DNA from: an uncultured Sphingomonadaceae bacterium
GTDB taxonomy: Bacteria > Pseudomonadota > Alphaproteobacteria > Sphingomonadales > Sphingomonadaceae
Direction: 5' to 3'
DNA length: 64,000 bases
Assembly: GCA_947489315.1 (NCBI GenBank)
Contig: CANLCX010000001.1
Location: 499,501-563,500, forward strand
Positions 1 through 9,129 of this stretch are shown piece by piece (positions within the stretch are counted from its first letter, which is position 1; every line of letters starts with the position of its first letter). Under the pieces are notes generated by a model, which worked only from the letters and a program-made list of their open reading frames with translations, did not search any database and had not been told where the DNA came from. The position numbers and the translations under genes are program-made.

Positions 1-262
1 AAAATTCCTGACCGGCCAGTCCGATAATACCGAACAAAGCCAGAAAGAGAACCAACAGTATGAGAAATGGCAAACGACCAAATCCGAAAAGGGAGAGCAG
101 GCCTTCGCCAGCGCCATCAATATCGGCTTCGGGATCCATATCGGTGCCGAAATCCGGCCCAAAGTCGCTTAATCCAACAAGCTGTAATATTCCGATGGCA
201 AACATGAGAAGGATGGCAGCGCTAAAAAAGATATTCTCATCCGCCAGCCAAAATTCTATCAC
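1..262 (-). CDS. YqiJ/DUF1449-like inner membrane protein (5' part only)
   Basis: About 87 codons run off the left edge of the window, so only the N-terminus is visible. The start is a GTG with a good ribosome site (AGGAGAGG) about 9 bases before it. The N-terminus begins with an FWL segment, then a hydrophobic stretch (about residues 14-32), an acidic linker rich in Asp and Gly, and a second hydrophobic stretch near residues 65-85. This layout, with a PDFGTDMDPEADID-type acidic linker, resembles the YqiJ/DUF1449 OB-fold membrane proteins that commonly pair with flotillin-like YqiK. The partner would lie outside the window. Family assignment is from memory of the pattern and is only moderately sure; the reading frame itself is well supported. 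Confidence 0.55.
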   Translation of the reverse strand, partial: MIEFWLADENIFFSAAILLMFAIGILQLVGLSDFGPDFGTDMDPEADIDGAGEGLLSLFGFGRLPFLILLVLFLALFGIIGLAGQEF

Positions 263-371
263 GCAAAACCTCTCCTTTACATGAATATAGGATGAATAAG
301 CTAGATTTCAATAGTATTGGCGCCGGTGACGAATAAAAAATTCTGTTTTATATGCCTATTCGGGAAATGAT

Positions 372-1070
372 ATGAACCAGTCTCTTTCTATAGTCATGAT
401 GGGCGCTACAGGTGCGGTTGGCGGCGTTTGTCTGGAAAAGCTCGTCGAGCGACCTCAAGTCTCGCGCATCACCACCTTGGGCCGACGTCCAGTGGAAGGA
501 TTGTCGTCCAGCAATTTGGAACAGCACAAGATCGATATCTTCGCGCCCGATAGTTACCAGACGCTATTGGCCGGACATGATATCGCCATTTGTACGCTGG
601 GCGTGGGAGAGCCATCCAAGATCAGCAAGGAAGATTTTGTTAAAATTGACAAGCAAGCGGTTCTGGATTTTGCAGAAGGTTGTAGGGCCGCCGGGGTCGC
701 GCATTTTCAGCTTCTGTCATCAGTTGGGGTGAGTGCACAGTCTGCCTCGTTTTTTCTGCGCACCAAAGGCGAGCTTGAGGAAGGGTTAAAAGCCCTGCAA
801 TTTGAACGGCTCAGCCTGTTTCATCCCTCGATGATCCTTACGCCAACCAACCGCTATGGCTTTGTTCAGGGCTTAACCCTGACAGTCTGGCCCTGGCTTA
901 AACCACTTCTGGCAGGCGGAATGCGCAAATATCGCGGCATTGAAGTGGAGAAACTCGGCGGCGCCATAGCTGCCAATTGCTTCGCAGTCAGTGATGGTGT
1001 CGAAATTCTGGAATGGGATGCAATTGTTGCGCTTTACCAACGCCAGCAGCCCGATCCAGCTATCACCTAA
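372..1070 (+). CDS. NAD(P)-binding atypical short-chain dehydrogenase-like protein
   Basis: A 232-residue Rossmann-fold protein. The dinucleotide loop GATGAVG is at residues 11-17, right after the first beta strand. A SSVGVSA segment and an FFLRTKGELE helix occupy the place of the catalytic strand and YxxxK helix of classical SDRs, but the Tyr is missing and only the Lys remains. This fits the atypical SDR group around HTATIP2/TIP30-like and semialdehyde-dehydrogenase-like oxidoreductases, whose substrates are mostly unknown. The gene stands alone on this strand and its last 4 bases overlap the stop of the convergent HNH gene. Cofactor binding is likely; catalysis is not established. Confidence 0.8.
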   Translation: MNQSLSIVMMGATGAVGGVCLEKLVERPQVSRITTLGRRPVEGLSSSNLEQHKIDIFAPDSYQTLLAGHDIAICTLGVGEPSKISKEDFVKIDKQAVLDFAEGCRAAGVAHFQLLSSVGVSAQSASFFLRTKGELEEGLKALQFERLSLFHPSMILTPTNRYGFVQGLTLTVWPWLKPLLAGGMRKYRGIEVEKLGGAIAANCFAVSDGVEILEWDAIVALYQRQQPDPAIT

Positions 1071-1633
1071 CCCTCTAGTTCTATATCCCAATAGAGCCAG
1101 TCATGCCATGTATCGTGGAGGAAGTTCGGCGGGAAGGCACGGCCATATTCCTGTAGTTGCCAATTGGTCGGCTTGATGGGTCTGCTTGACAGCTGCATAT
1201 GCGCCTCCTTCGGCGTTCGTCCGCCTTTTTTCAGGTTGCAGGGCAGGCAAGCAGTCGCAACATTCTCCCAAGTCGTCCGGCCCTTTTGGCGGCGCGGAAT
1301 GACATGGTCGAAGGTCAGATTGTCCAGGCTCCCGCAATATTGGCAAGAAAACTTGTCGCGCAGGAACAGATTAAACCGTGTGAAGGCGGGATACTCGGAT
1401 GGCTTAACGTAGCTTTTCAACGCAATCACGGACGGAATTTTCATGTCCAAACTGGGGCTATGCACTTCGCGCTCATAGCTGGAGACAATATTCACCCGGT
1501 CTAGGAACACCGCCTTAATCGCGGTTTGCCAAGGCCATAGGCTTAATGGATAATAAGATAGCGGCGTATAATCAGCGTTCAACACCAGCGACGGGCAACT
1601 TTCGGGATGCCGCAACAGGTCGGGGTGATACAT
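1067..1633 (-). CDS. HNH endonuclease family protein
   Basis: A 188-residue protein with a complete zinc-stabilised HNH motif in its second half: CQYC at 97-100, DH at 109-110 (FDHVIPR), Asn 124 in WENV, and CLPC at 129-132 followed by NLKKGGRTP. The first 95 residues (AVFLDRVNIVSSYE and PAFTRFNLFLRDKF) match the stand-alone HNH proteins found as single-copy chromosomal genes in many alphaproteobacteria. The usual length for that group is about 185 residues. The substrate is unknown; these are not obviously part of restriction or phage systems and nothing nearby suggests one. It converges on the upstream oxidoreductase gene with a 4-base overlap of stops. Confidence 0.85.
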   Translation of the reverse strand: MYHPDLLRHPESCPSLVLNADYTPLSYYPLSLWPWQTAIKAVFLDRVNIVSSYEREVHSPSLDMKIPSVIALKSYVKPSEYPAFTRFNLFLRDKFSCQYCGSLDNLTFDHVIPRRQKGRTTWENVATACLPCNLKKGGRTPKEAHMQLSSRPIKPTNWQLQEYGRAFPPNFLHDTWHDWLYWDIELEG

Positions 1634-1730
1634 AGTCTAACTACTCCCTTAGTCTTTGACTGCCCGTCCTTTATCCGCAAGAACATGACATGATCATTAC
1701 AACTGACATGCAAACAACATTATCTGTCCT

Positions 1731-2621
1731 ATGACGTCAAGAGGGTATGTCAGCCAAGATATAGTAGTACGCTTTGCGCCCAGCCCCAACGGATTGTTGC
1801 ATTTGGGGCACGCTTATGCTGCCTGCGTCGCTTATGACTATGCGCGGGAACGCGGCGGGACGCTGTTGCTGCGGATTGAGGATATTGATGGCGGACGCAG
1901 CAAACCAGAATTTGTAGATGCGATATTGGAGGATCTGCGTTGGCTTGGCATCGATTGGGACGGAGAGGTAATTTTCCAGTCTCAGCGACTGGATAGCTAT
2001 GCTGAAGCCGCCGAACGCTTGAAACAAAAGGGGCTTCTCTATCCTTGCTTTTGTAGCCGTTCAGACATGCGGGCGGTGCACGAGAAGGAGGGGTTGGAGA
2101 CGGGACCCGACGGCCCCATTTACCCTGGAACTTGCCGGAATCTGAAGCCCGATCACGCAGCATACCGGATGAAGACTGAGCCGCATAATTGGCGCCTGAA
2201 CGTTGAAAAAGCTGTTCGTGTGACAGGTGATCTAACCTGGGTTGATGAACGGGGAGGGGATCAGATAGCGGATCCGGCTGCATTAGGTGACGTCGTGTTG
2301 ATTCCCAAAGATACGCCTGTGAGCTATCACTTGGCGGTGACTTTGGATGATGCGCGCGATGCGATCACCCATGTTGTTCGGGGCGCAGATCTGTTTGCTT
2401 CGACTCATATCCATCGTTTGTTGCAGGCGCTGTTGGACCTTCCGGTTCCGCGCTATGTCCATCACCCAATATTATTGGATGAAACGGGCAGAAAACTCTC
2501 GAAAAGCCGCGATTCTGCATCTTTGGCCGTATTGCGAAATGCGGGCGTGAACGGCTATGTCCTGGCTAATAAATTGCGAAAAAAAATATTCCCAGTTGGA
2601 ATCACTCTGGCGAAGGACTAG
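1731..2621 (+). CDS. gluQ: Glutamyl-Q tRNA(Asp) synthetase
   Basis: A truncated class I glutamyl-tRNA synthetase paralogue that attaches glutamate to the queuosine base of tRNA(Asp). The protein is 296 residues, right for the family and lacking the anticodon-binding half of GltX. The ATP-site signature HLGH is at 24-27 (in FAPSPNGLLHLGH) and KLSKS at 255-259. A zinc-site CxC lies at 106-108 with a further Cys in YPGTC. It fits the presence of the queuosine gene queF near 20.6 kb, since GluQ acts on the finished Q base. It is followed almost directly by a small membrane protein gene. Confidence 0.93.
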   Translation: MTSRGYVSQDIVVRFAPSPNGLLHLGHAYAACVAYDYARERGGTLLLRIEDIDGGRSKPEFVDAILEDLRWLGIDWDGEVIFQSQRLDSYAEAAERLKQKGLLYPCFCSRSDMRAVHEKEGLETGPDGPIYPGTCRNLKPDHAAYRMKTEPHNWRLNVEKAVRVTGDLTWVDERGGDQIADPAALGDVVLIPKDTPVSYHLAVTLDDARDAITHVVRGADLFASTHIHRLLQALLDLPVPRYVHHPILLDETGRKLSKSRDSASLAVLRNAGVNGYVLANKLRKKIFPVGITLAKD

Positions 2622-2630
2622 TTGTTAGAT

Positions 2631-2861
2631 ATGAGCTATATTTTGATATTGTTGATCGTTTTGATGGCTGGTGCCGTTGTATTTGCTTTGGTTCGCGGAC
2701 TGATCGCTTTTGTTAACATGGAACCGGACGATGTCGACGCCGATGGCATCACGGCTTCGCACAAGAAGCAGAATGAAATGATGTTTGCCCGGGTTAAATA
2801 TCAAGCGATTGCGGTGGTTTCGGTGGCCTTGCTTCTGTTGCTTGCTGGCGGCCAAAGCTAA
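2631..2861 (+). CDS. Small two-helix membrane protein (HIG1-like)
   Basis: About 76 residues with two hydrophobic helices (roughly residues 2-24 and 56-72) separated by an acidic then basic linker with an EPDDVDADG segment and KKQNEMMFARVKYQ. This is the layout of the short twin-transmembrane/HIG1-type proteins of alphaproteobacteria, which are often annotated as respiratory supercomplex-linked. I chose the ATG at 2631; a TTG nine bases earlier is also possible. It lies between gluQ and the corrinoid adenosyltransferase with short gaps and is probably co-transcribed. The role is not shown by the sequence. Confidence 0.7.
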   Translation: MSYILILLIVLMAGAVVFALVRGLIAFVNMEPDDVDADGITASHKKQNEMMFARVKYQAIAVVSVALLLLLAGGQS

Positions 2862-2873
2862 AACCGTACTCCG

Positions 2874-3452
2874 ATGGTCAAGCTCAACAAGATTTATACA
2901 AAGACCGGTGATGACGGCACGACCGGTTTGGTCGATGGATCGCGCATCGCCAAAAATGATGCACGGATGGCGGCTATCGGCGACGTGGATGAATTGAATA
3001 GCGCGCTTGGTGTCGCGATTTGTCAGGTTGCTGATGCAGCACTGGTACAGTCGCTGCGCGTAATTCAGAATGACCTTTTCGACCTAGGCGCTGATCTCGC
3101 CACGCCAGCGGGCGAGGGTGATGATTTCATGCCATCAGACATGGTTCTTCGCATAACGGCATCCCAAGTGGAGCGACTCGAGAGTGAGATTGATGCAGTC
3201 AATGATCACCTCGATCCTCTCACCAGCTTCATTTTACCGGGTGGTGATAAATCTGCTGCAGCGATCCATCTGGCGCGGGCCATTGCTCGGCGTACGGAAC
3301 GGACCGCCGTGGGCGCGGCACAGGTGACGGCAATTAACCCGCAGGCTCTGGCTTATATCAACCGGCTGTCGGACTATCTTTTTGTCCTCGGTCGGATGCT
3401 CAACAATGGCGGTAAAGCCGACATATTATGGGTTCCCGGCGCATCGCGCTAA
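2874..3452 (+). CDS. pduO: Cob(I)yrinic acid a,c-diamide/cobalamin adenosyltransferase, PduO type
   Basis: Transfers adenosyl from ATP to reduced corrinoid to make coenzyme B12. The 192-residue protein has the N-terminal ATP signature TKTGDDGTT at residues 9-17, then GDVDELNSALG, and the C-terminal ARAIARRTERT segment of PduO-type enzymes. Length is typical for the type. No cobalamin synthesis genes are in the window, so it probably serves salvage or a B12-dependent mutase elsewhere. It follows the small membrane protein gene with a 12-base gap. Confidence 0.9.
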   Translation: MVKLNKIYTKTGDDGTTGLVDGSRIAKNDARMAAIGDVDELNSALGVAICQVADAALVQSLRVIQNDLFDLGADLATPAGEGDDFMPSDMVLRITASQVERLESEIDAVNDHLDPLTSFILPGGDKSAAAIHLARAIARRTERTAVGAAQVTAINPQALAYINRLSDYLFVLGRMLNNGGKADILWVPGASR

Positions 3453-3566
3453 CACAGTTGAACATCGCTCAAACGCACCGCAGACGACATATTTGCACCT
3501 TGTTGGCGCAAATATAAGCGGTTGACCCTAATGTCGTTCGCTCTATGTTCTACGCATAGCGAACAA

Positions 3567-4820
3567 ATGGACGGAGTAAGACTGATCGTTGGCCAAGCCG
3601 AAACAAGAATACCGTCGTTGGAGAGCGTTCAAAAACCCTCTCGAAGAAAAGATTTGGCAGACCGATTTAGCGCCGTTCGATCCCATAGCATATCGTTGAT
3701 CGCGGGATTAAGTGATGCCGATACCACCGCCCAGTCAATGGATGATGCTTCTCCTGCAAAATGGCACTTGGCGCACACGACATGGTTTTTCGAAACCTTT
3801 TTACTGCGCGATCATGTGCAGGGCTATTCCCCTTTTGACGAGGCTTATGCCTATTTGTTCAATAGCTATTATGAGGCTGAAGGAGCGCGACATGCTAGGC
3901 CTGAACGCGGCCTGTTAACGCGACCGGCTTTAGAAGCGGTGTTGGATTACAGGGCGCATGTCGATGCCGTGATGGCAAAAGCGATAGCCGGCTTTTCGGA
4001 GGCTTTGCTGGATCTGGTTGAACTCGGCTTGCACCATGAACAGCAGCATCAAGAATTGCTTCTCACCGATATCTTGCATTTATTCTCACGCAACCCCTTG
4101 GGTCCGCCCTTACTGGAACCAAAGCCGCGCGCTGCGATAATAGAAGCGCCGATGGGCTGGATTGAAGGCGAGCATGGTGTGCAAGAAATTGGTCATGACG
4201 ATACAGGTTTCGCATTTGACTGTGAAGGACCACGCCATGAAGTGATGGTTCATCCCCATGCCATTGCCGACCGGCCGATTACCAATGGCGAGTGGCAAGA
4301 TTTTATCGCGGATGGCGGTTACGGGGATCCGCGCCACTGGCTGTCCGATGGCTGGTCGTGGGTGCAGGAGCAAAAAATTGATCGCCCGCTGCATTGGCGT
4401 GAATGCGATGGAATAGCGCAAGAATTTACGCTTCAAGGCTGGCGAGAACGGGTGCTATGCGCTCCGGTGCGCCATATCAGTCTCTACGAAGCGGATGCCT
4501 ATGCCAGTTGGGCACAAAAAATTTGGGACGGCGCGCGTCTGCCGACTGAAGCAGAATGGGAAATTGCTGCGCAAAACGGCTTACCGGGCAGCGGCAAAGT
4601 TTGGGAATGGACCGGCAGCGCCTATCGCCCCTATCCTGGTTTCAAGACGGCTGAGGGCGCGGTTGGCGAATATAATGGCAAGTTTATGTCAGGACAGTTT
4701 GTCCTGAAGGGCGGTAGCGTCGCGACGCCATCAGGTCATATCCGGAATAGCTATCGCAACTTCTTTTATCCCCATCAGCGTTGGCAATTTACTGGCCTAC
4801 GCCTTGCTAAAGATATCTGA
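3567..4820 (+). CDS. egtB: Ergothioneine biosynthesis sulfoxide synthase EgtB
   Basis: Non-haem iron enzyme that couples a thiol (cysteine or gamma-glutamylcysteine) to hercynine in ergothioneine synthesis. The N-terminal DinB-like domain carries the iron site: KWHLAH with His70, and LHHEQQHQE with His157, His161 and Glu163. The C-terminal FGE-sulfatase domain is recognised by [18 protein letters not shown] and the terminal [16 protein letters not shown]. The conserved region starts near [10 protein letters not shown], so about 40 N-terminal residues are extra. ATG 3567 is my choice; ATG 3531 and TTG 3522 are also in frame and none has a clear ribosome site. egtD follows 48 bases downstream. 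Confidence 0.92.
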   Translation: MDGVRLIVGQAETRIPSLESVQKPSRRKDLADRFSAVRSHSISLIAGLSDADTTAQSMDDASPAKWHLAHTTWFFETFLLRDHVQGYSPFDEAYAYLFNSYYEAEGARHARPERGLLTRPALEAVLDYRAHVDAVMAKAIAGFSEALLDLVELGLHHEQQHQELLLTDILHLFSRNPLGPPLLEPKPRAAIIEAPMGWIEGEHGVQEIGHDDTGFAFDCEGPRHEVMVHPHAIADRPITNGEWQDFIADGGYGDPRHWLSDGWSWVQEQKIDRPLHWRECDGIAQEFTLQGWRERVLCAPVRHISLYEADAYASWAQKIWDGARLPTEAEWEIAAQNGLPGSGKVWEWTGSAYRPYPGFKTAEGAVGEYNGKFMSGQFVLKGGSVATPSGHIRNSYRNFFYPHQRWQFTGLRLAKDI

Positions 4821-4868
4821 ACCAAAGATATTTGATCTTTAACCCTGACCGCCAAGGACGGTTTTTCC

Positions 4869-5828
4869 ATGGATATGACAATTAGCCGGGTCGACCCGGC
4901 GTTCCGCGACGATGTTCGTCGCTGCTTTGAAGACCAGAGCCATGCCATTCCTGCGCGATGGCTCTATGATCGGGAAGGTTCGGAGCTGTTTGAACAGATT
5001 ACCGCGCTTCCCGAATATTATCCTACCCGCACTGAGACCGCGTTGCTCGAAAGCTATAGTGGCGATGTGGCCGATATGGGCGGCAAAGGCCGGGCCGTGG
5101 TCGAATTTGGTTCTGGCAGCTCGATCAAAACACCGCATCTTTTGCGCGCAACCGAGCCTGCCGCCTATGTTCCGATCGATATCTCTGGCGAGTTTCTCGC
5201 TGCCAGCGCGGCACAACTGCAAAACCAATTTCAGCAACTTCCGATTTACCCGCTTGAAGCCGATTTCATGCGGCGGATAGATTTGCCGGATGAAATATCC
5301 GATATGCCGAAACTCGGCTTCTTTCCAGGTTCAACCATCGGTAATATGGTCGCACGCACGTCGGTCGATTTGCTGCGCTTCATGCGCGAGACATTGGGCA
5401 CTGGATCTCAGCTGTTGATAGGATTCGATAGGATCAAAGACCCCGATGTGCTGGTCGCAGCTTATGATGACAGCGCCGGAGTAACGGCAGAATTTTCACT
5501 AAACCTGCTCCACCGTATCAATCGCGAAATGGATGGCGACATCGCTGTGGATCAATTTCGCCATATCGCGATCTGGAATGATCTTTATGCGCGGATTGAA
5601 ATCTATCTGGAAGTGCAATCGGATATCAGTTTCTCGATTGATGGTCACCCATATGATATGATCAAAGGTCAGAAAATCCACATTGAGAACAGCCATAAAT
5701 ATGGTTTGCGTGATGCCCGATTAATGCTGCGGGCTGGGGGCTGGTCACCCGTTAGAGAATGGAGCGACGAGAAAGACTATTTCTCGCTGATCCTAGCTGA
5801 GGCAAACCCATATAAAAACGCGCCTTAA
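4869..5828 (+). CDS. egtD: L-histidine N-alpha-methyltransferase EgtD
   Basis: Makes hercynine (trimethyl-histidine) from histidine and three SAM, the first step of ergothioneine synthesis. The protein is 319 residues, the usual size. The SAM-binding strand VVEFGSGSS is at 77-85, preceded by the family hallmark ELFEQITALPEYYPTRTE. FFPGSTIGN and LIGFDRIKD follow in the expected order, and the C-terminus has ENSHKYG. It follows egtB on the same strand, and together they form the two-gene egtBD set typical of non-actinobacterial producers. No egtA, egtC or egtE is seen here. Confidence 0.94.
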   Translation: MDMTISRVDPAFRDDVRRCFEDQSHAIPARWLYDREGSELFEQITALPEYYPTRTETALLESYSGDVADMGGKGRAVVEFGSGSSIKTPHLLRATEPAAYVPIDISGEFLAASAAQLQNQFQQLPIYPLEADFMRRIDLPDEISDMPKLGFFPGSTIGNMVARTSVDLLRFMRETLGTGSQLLIGFDRIKDPDVLVAAYDDSAGVTAEFSLNLLHRINREMDGDIAVDQFRHIAIWNDLYARIEIYLEVQSDISFSIDGHPYDMIKGQKIHIENSHKYGLRDARLMLRAGGWSPVREWSDEKDYFSLILAEANPYKNAP

Positions 5829-5852
5829 AGTGAGAAGAAATGTCTAGGGTCT

Positions 5853-6980
5853 CTATTGATTGTCAGTCTCGGATGACGTGGCGGTTTGGGAAGCTAGCTC
5901 CTCCGCTTTCTGATATTTCGCGCGCCAAGTAGTTATCCACTCATAAGCACCGCGGCATTCCTGCATGCTGCTCGCTTCAATCAGTCGAAAACTATCGCCG
6001 TCCCAGATGAAGCTCTCAGCGCTACCACAATCGCCAATGCCTCTGCCTTTGGCAAAACTACTTAATATCTGCCGATTTTCTTCCCAATGGGCGTTGACCA
6101 ACAAGGGCTGGCGTCCTTCTCCACCCCAGCTAGGTTGAAGGTCATAGGTGGCTGGACGAAAAGCCCAGCTGGCTCCGTCTTTCTCATCACCCTTGATTTC
6201 ACCGATATAAGCAACACTGGAAAAATTATACGCGCCGGAACCGCAGGACATTAGGATTAGTGCGCGATAACGGCCATCTTTTTGGCCAAGGGGATATATT
6301 TGATCCTCGACCAAACCAAAACGCTCGTCCTTGCAAACCGAATTTTCAACCAGATCCACGATTTCGGCGGTCGCTGGAATCCGGTTGGCCGGATCCCATT
6401 GATTTGTGGCAATCAGTGGAACTTCGGTTTCCAGGGGGCGAAAAGTGCGGCGACCCTTCGCGACCAAGGCCGTGCGCGTATAAGCTCTTTTCTGTTTTTG
6501 ATCGATATAGCGCAGCGCCGCCATCGATCCAGCCAATGAAATTTTGGTGAGGCTGGATCCATCTTGATCAGTGACGTTCAGGTTCCTACCGCGCACGATG
6601 GCGCGCGTTACTTTTTTAGCTTTCTCGCCGATAATTTCGATCGGATAGTCGCCCTGACTTATCGGACCGGTATCCACGATCTTGCCATCGACAATCATTT
6701 GATACTGACTAACGCCAGTATCCTGTATCAGCACTCTTATCTTCAATATGTCGTCTTTACCGGCGGTTCGGCCAATGAAAATAGGACCACCCCAATCATT
6801 GAAGCCGCCGCTTGCATCATCGACCAAGGAAACCGCCTGACAATCGCCGCCATTATCACAGCCTACCGACCAGTCTTTAAAGACTTTGACTTCGCCGGGA
6901 CTGGGAATCGATTCTGACGCGCTGGCCGTTGTTGTCGCTGTAAGTGCCAAAAGGGCAATAGTGGAAATAATAGGGGGCAT
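5853..6980 (-). CDS. DUF1176 secreted protein
   Basis: A 375-residue protein with an N-terminal signal peptide (hydrophobic to about residue 18, Ala-rich, likely cleavage after ASA). The start of the mature part, KVFKDWSVGCDNGGDCQA, is the hallmark of DUF1176, and the C-terminal half with GDCGSAESFIWDGDSFRL and ECRGAYEWITTWRA fits that family to the end. Paired cysteines (CDNGGDC, and the GDCG/QECRG pair) suggest disulfides in the periplasm. The molecular role of DUF1176 is unknown. It converges on egtD with a 24-base gap and is a single-gene unit. Confidence 0.85.
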   Translation of the reverse strand: MPPIISTIALLALTATTTASASESIPSPGEVKVFKDWSVGCDNGGDCQAVSLVDDASGGFNDWGGPIFIGRTAGKDDILKIRVLIQDTGVSQYQMIVDGKIVDTGPISQGDYPIEIIGEKAKKVTRAIVRGRNLNVTDQDGSSLTKISLAGSMAALRYIDQKQKRAYTRTALVAKGRRTFRPLETEVPLIATNQWDPANRIPATAEIVDLVENSVCKDERFGLVEDQIYPLGQKDGRYRALILMSCGSGAYNFSSVAYIGEIKGDEKDGASWAFRPATYDLQPSWGGEGRQPLLVNAHWEENRQILSSFAKGRGIGDCGSAESFIWDGDSFRLIEASSMQECRGAYEWITTWRAKYQKAEELASQTATSSETDNQ

Positions 6981-7071
6981 ATTTGTAATCTAGCCAGTTT
7001 GAACGACAATCGCTAGTGCCATGTTATACCAGCATTAACGAGTAGGTCATGATAATGAAAAGGGACGACAA

Positions 7072-7941
7072 ATGAAATCAATCGGTATCATTGGATCAGG
7101 ACAAATGGGCGCAGGAATTGCGCAGGTTTCCGCGCAGGCCGGGTACCATGTCTATTTGTCCGATATGAACCAGGAGATAGCCGAAAAGGGCAAGGCGGGA
7201 ATTGCGAAACAATTGTCACGATTGGTCGACAAGGAAAAAATCGAGCAACAAGCTGCGCAAACGGCTCTGGACCGGATCGAAACGATCGGTTCACTGGACC
7301 CGATGGCAAGCGCCGATATTATCATCGAAGCCGCGACCGAGCGGGAAGATATCAAGCGCCAGATTTTTGGAGCGGCTTCTGAAATTCTGGGCCATCAGGC
7401 GCTGCTTGCCAGTAACACATCTTCGATATCGATTACCCGTTTGGCGCAGGCGGTCAAAGACCCGTCCCGCTTCATTGGCGTGCATTTCTTCAATCCAGTA
7501 CCGCTGATGGGCCTGGTCGAGGTCATTCGCGGTCTGGCAACAAGTGACCAAAGTGTCGCTATGGCGAATGACTATGTGAAGGCGCTCGGCAAGCAAGCCG
7601 TATTGGCGAAGGATTCACCCTGCTTTGTGGTCAACCGGATATTGCTGCCTATGCTCAACGAAGCCTTTTTCGCCCTCGGTGAAGGCACGGCGTCGATGGA
7701 AGATATTGATCGCGGTGTACAACTGGGCCTCGGTCATCCGATGGGACCCATCACATTGGCGGATATGATCGGCCTTGATACGTTGCTTGAGATATTGCGT
7801 GTGCTGCAAAATGATTTTGGCGATCCCAAATATCGCCCGGCACCGATATTGCTGAAATATGTTGAAGCCGGATGGCTCGGCCGCAAAACCGGCAAGGGTT
7901 TTTATGACTATTCGGGTGAAGCACCAACCCCTACTATGTAA
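7072..7941 (+). CDS. 3-hydroxybutyryl-CoA dehydrogenase
   Basis: NAD-dependent oxidation of (S)-3-hydroxyacyl-CoA to 3-ketoacyl-CoA, cytoplasmic. The 289-residue single-domain form has the NAD loop GSGQMGAG (residues 8-15), the NTSSISIT substrate segment, and [13 protein letters not shown] with the catalytic His. The C-terminal dimer domain contains [20 protein letters not shown]. This length matches stand-alone Hbd/PaaH-like enzymes and not the fused FadB type. It is followed after 36 bases by the epoxide hydrolase gene. Butyryl metabolism, polyhydroxybutyrate or aromatic degradation are all possible; context does not decide. Confidence 0.9.
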   Translation: MKSIGIIGSGQMGAGIAQVSAQAGYHVYLSDMNQEIAEKGKAGIAKQLSRLVDKEKIEQQAAQTALDRIETIGSLDPMASADIIIEAATEREDIKRQIFGAASEILGHQALLASNTSSISITRLAQAVKDPSRFIGVHFFNPVPLMGLVEVIRGLATSDQSVAMANDYVKALGKQAVLAKDSPCFVVNRILLPMLNEAFFALGEGTASMEDIDRGVQLGLGHPMGPITLADMIGLDTLLEILRVLQNDFGDPKYRPAPILLKYVEAGWLGRKTGKGFYDYSGEAPTPTM

Positions 7942-7977
7942 GCTGGCGATGTAAGCTGGATTAATGGAGACGATGCG

Positions 7978-9123
7978 ATGAGCGATAATATCAGAGAATT
8001 TCAGATTGATATTCCGCAGTCGGCATTGGACGATTTGCAGACCCGATTGGCCATGACCCGTTGGCCTGATCCTGAACCGGTGGATGATTGGTCTCAAGGC
8101 ATACCGCTGGCTTATGTGCAGCAGGTGACCGACTATTGGCGCGAGACTTACGATTGGCGGCGCTGTGAAGCGGCATTAAACGAATATCCCCATCATATGA
8201 CGGAGATTGACGGGGTCGATATTCATTTTATGCATATCCGCTCGGCCGAAGCGAATGCGCGGCCGTTGATCATGACTCATGGTTGGCCGGGGTCGATTGT
8301 TGAATTTATAGATGTCATTGGCCCGTTGACTGATCCAGTCTCCCATGGCGGCGATGCCAAGGACGCCTATCATCTCGTTATTCCATCGCTGCCGGGATAT
8401 GGCTTTTCCGGAAAACCGACGGAAACTGGATGGAGCGTGGAGCGGATTGCGCAGGCCTGGGACGTGTTAATGACACGGCTGGGCTATGATCGCTATTTCG
8501 CGCAAGGTGGCGACTGGGGCGCGCTGGTGACATCGGCTATAGGCGTTCAGAATATCGGCCATTGTGCGGGTATCCATATTAATCTCGTGGTCGTCGGGAC
8601 ACCGCCCGAAGAGGTGATGAAAAATCCAACACCCGAGGAACAAGCCTCGCTGGTGCGGTTCTCTGATTATCAGACACAGGGCGGCGGTTATGCTGAAATT
8701 CAGCGCACCAAGCCGCAGACTTTGGGCTACGGCCTGGCTGACTCGCCGGTCGGACAAATGGCTTGGGTTCTGGAAAAGTTTCAAGGCTGGTCCGATGCTG
8801 CAATGATACCGGATGACAGTTTTGACCGTGATCGCCTGCTCGATAACATCATGCTATATTGGTTGAACAATGCCGGCGCATCCTCTGCCCGGCTGTACCG
8901 GGAAAGCTTTGGCAATCCCAATGTAGACCCCGTGCATCTTGCGACGGGCTGCAGCATTTTCCCCAATGAGATTATGGCTCCCTCTCGTCGCTGGGCCGAG
9001 CAACGCTTCAAGAACCTGCAATATTGGGGTGAAGCGGACAAGGGCGGCCATTTCGCTGCCATGGAAGTGCCGGAGCTGTTCCTCAGCGAAGTGCGAGGTT
9101 GTTTTGGCCAGATGGACCTGTAA
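7978..9123 (+). CDS. Epoxide hydrolase, microsomal (EPHX1) type
   Basis: Alpha/beta hydrolase that opens epoxides to diols through an aspartate ester. The 381-residue protein begins with the EHN lid domain (REFQIDIPQSALDDLQTRLAMTRWP). The oxyanion segment is HGWPGS, the nucleophile Asp179 lies in GGDWGA, and the catalytic His358 in GGHFAAMEVPE. All are as expected for the bacterial EPHX1-like group. It ends only 6 bases before the ABC permease gene, so it probably leads a four-gene unit with the transporter. The natural substrate is unknown. Confidence 0.9.
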   Translation: MSDNIREFQIDIPQSALDDLQTRLAMTRWPDPEPVDDWSQGIPLAYVQQVTDYWRETYDWRRCEAALNEYPHHMTEIDGVDIHFMHIRSAEANARPLIMTHGWPGSIVEFIDVIGPLTDPVSHGGDAKDAYHLVIPSLPGYGFSGKPTETGWSVERIAQAWDVLMTRLGYDRYFAQGGDWGALVTSAIGVQNIGHCAGIHINLVVVGTPPEEVMKNPTPEEQASLVRFSDYQTQGGGYAEIQRTKPQTLGYGLADSPVGQMAWVLEKFQGWSDAAMIPDDSFDRDRLLDNIMLYWLNNAGASSARLYRESFGNPNVDPVHLATGCSIFPNEIMAPSRRWAEQRFKNLQYWGEADKGGHFAAMEVPELFLSEVRGCFGQMDL

Positions 9124-9129
9124 CGCCAG

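Noticed and set aside
60-284. Plus-strand open frame of 74 codons at the left edge
   Set aside because: It is the shadow of the minus-strand YqiJ-like gene, which has a ribosome site and membrane helices.
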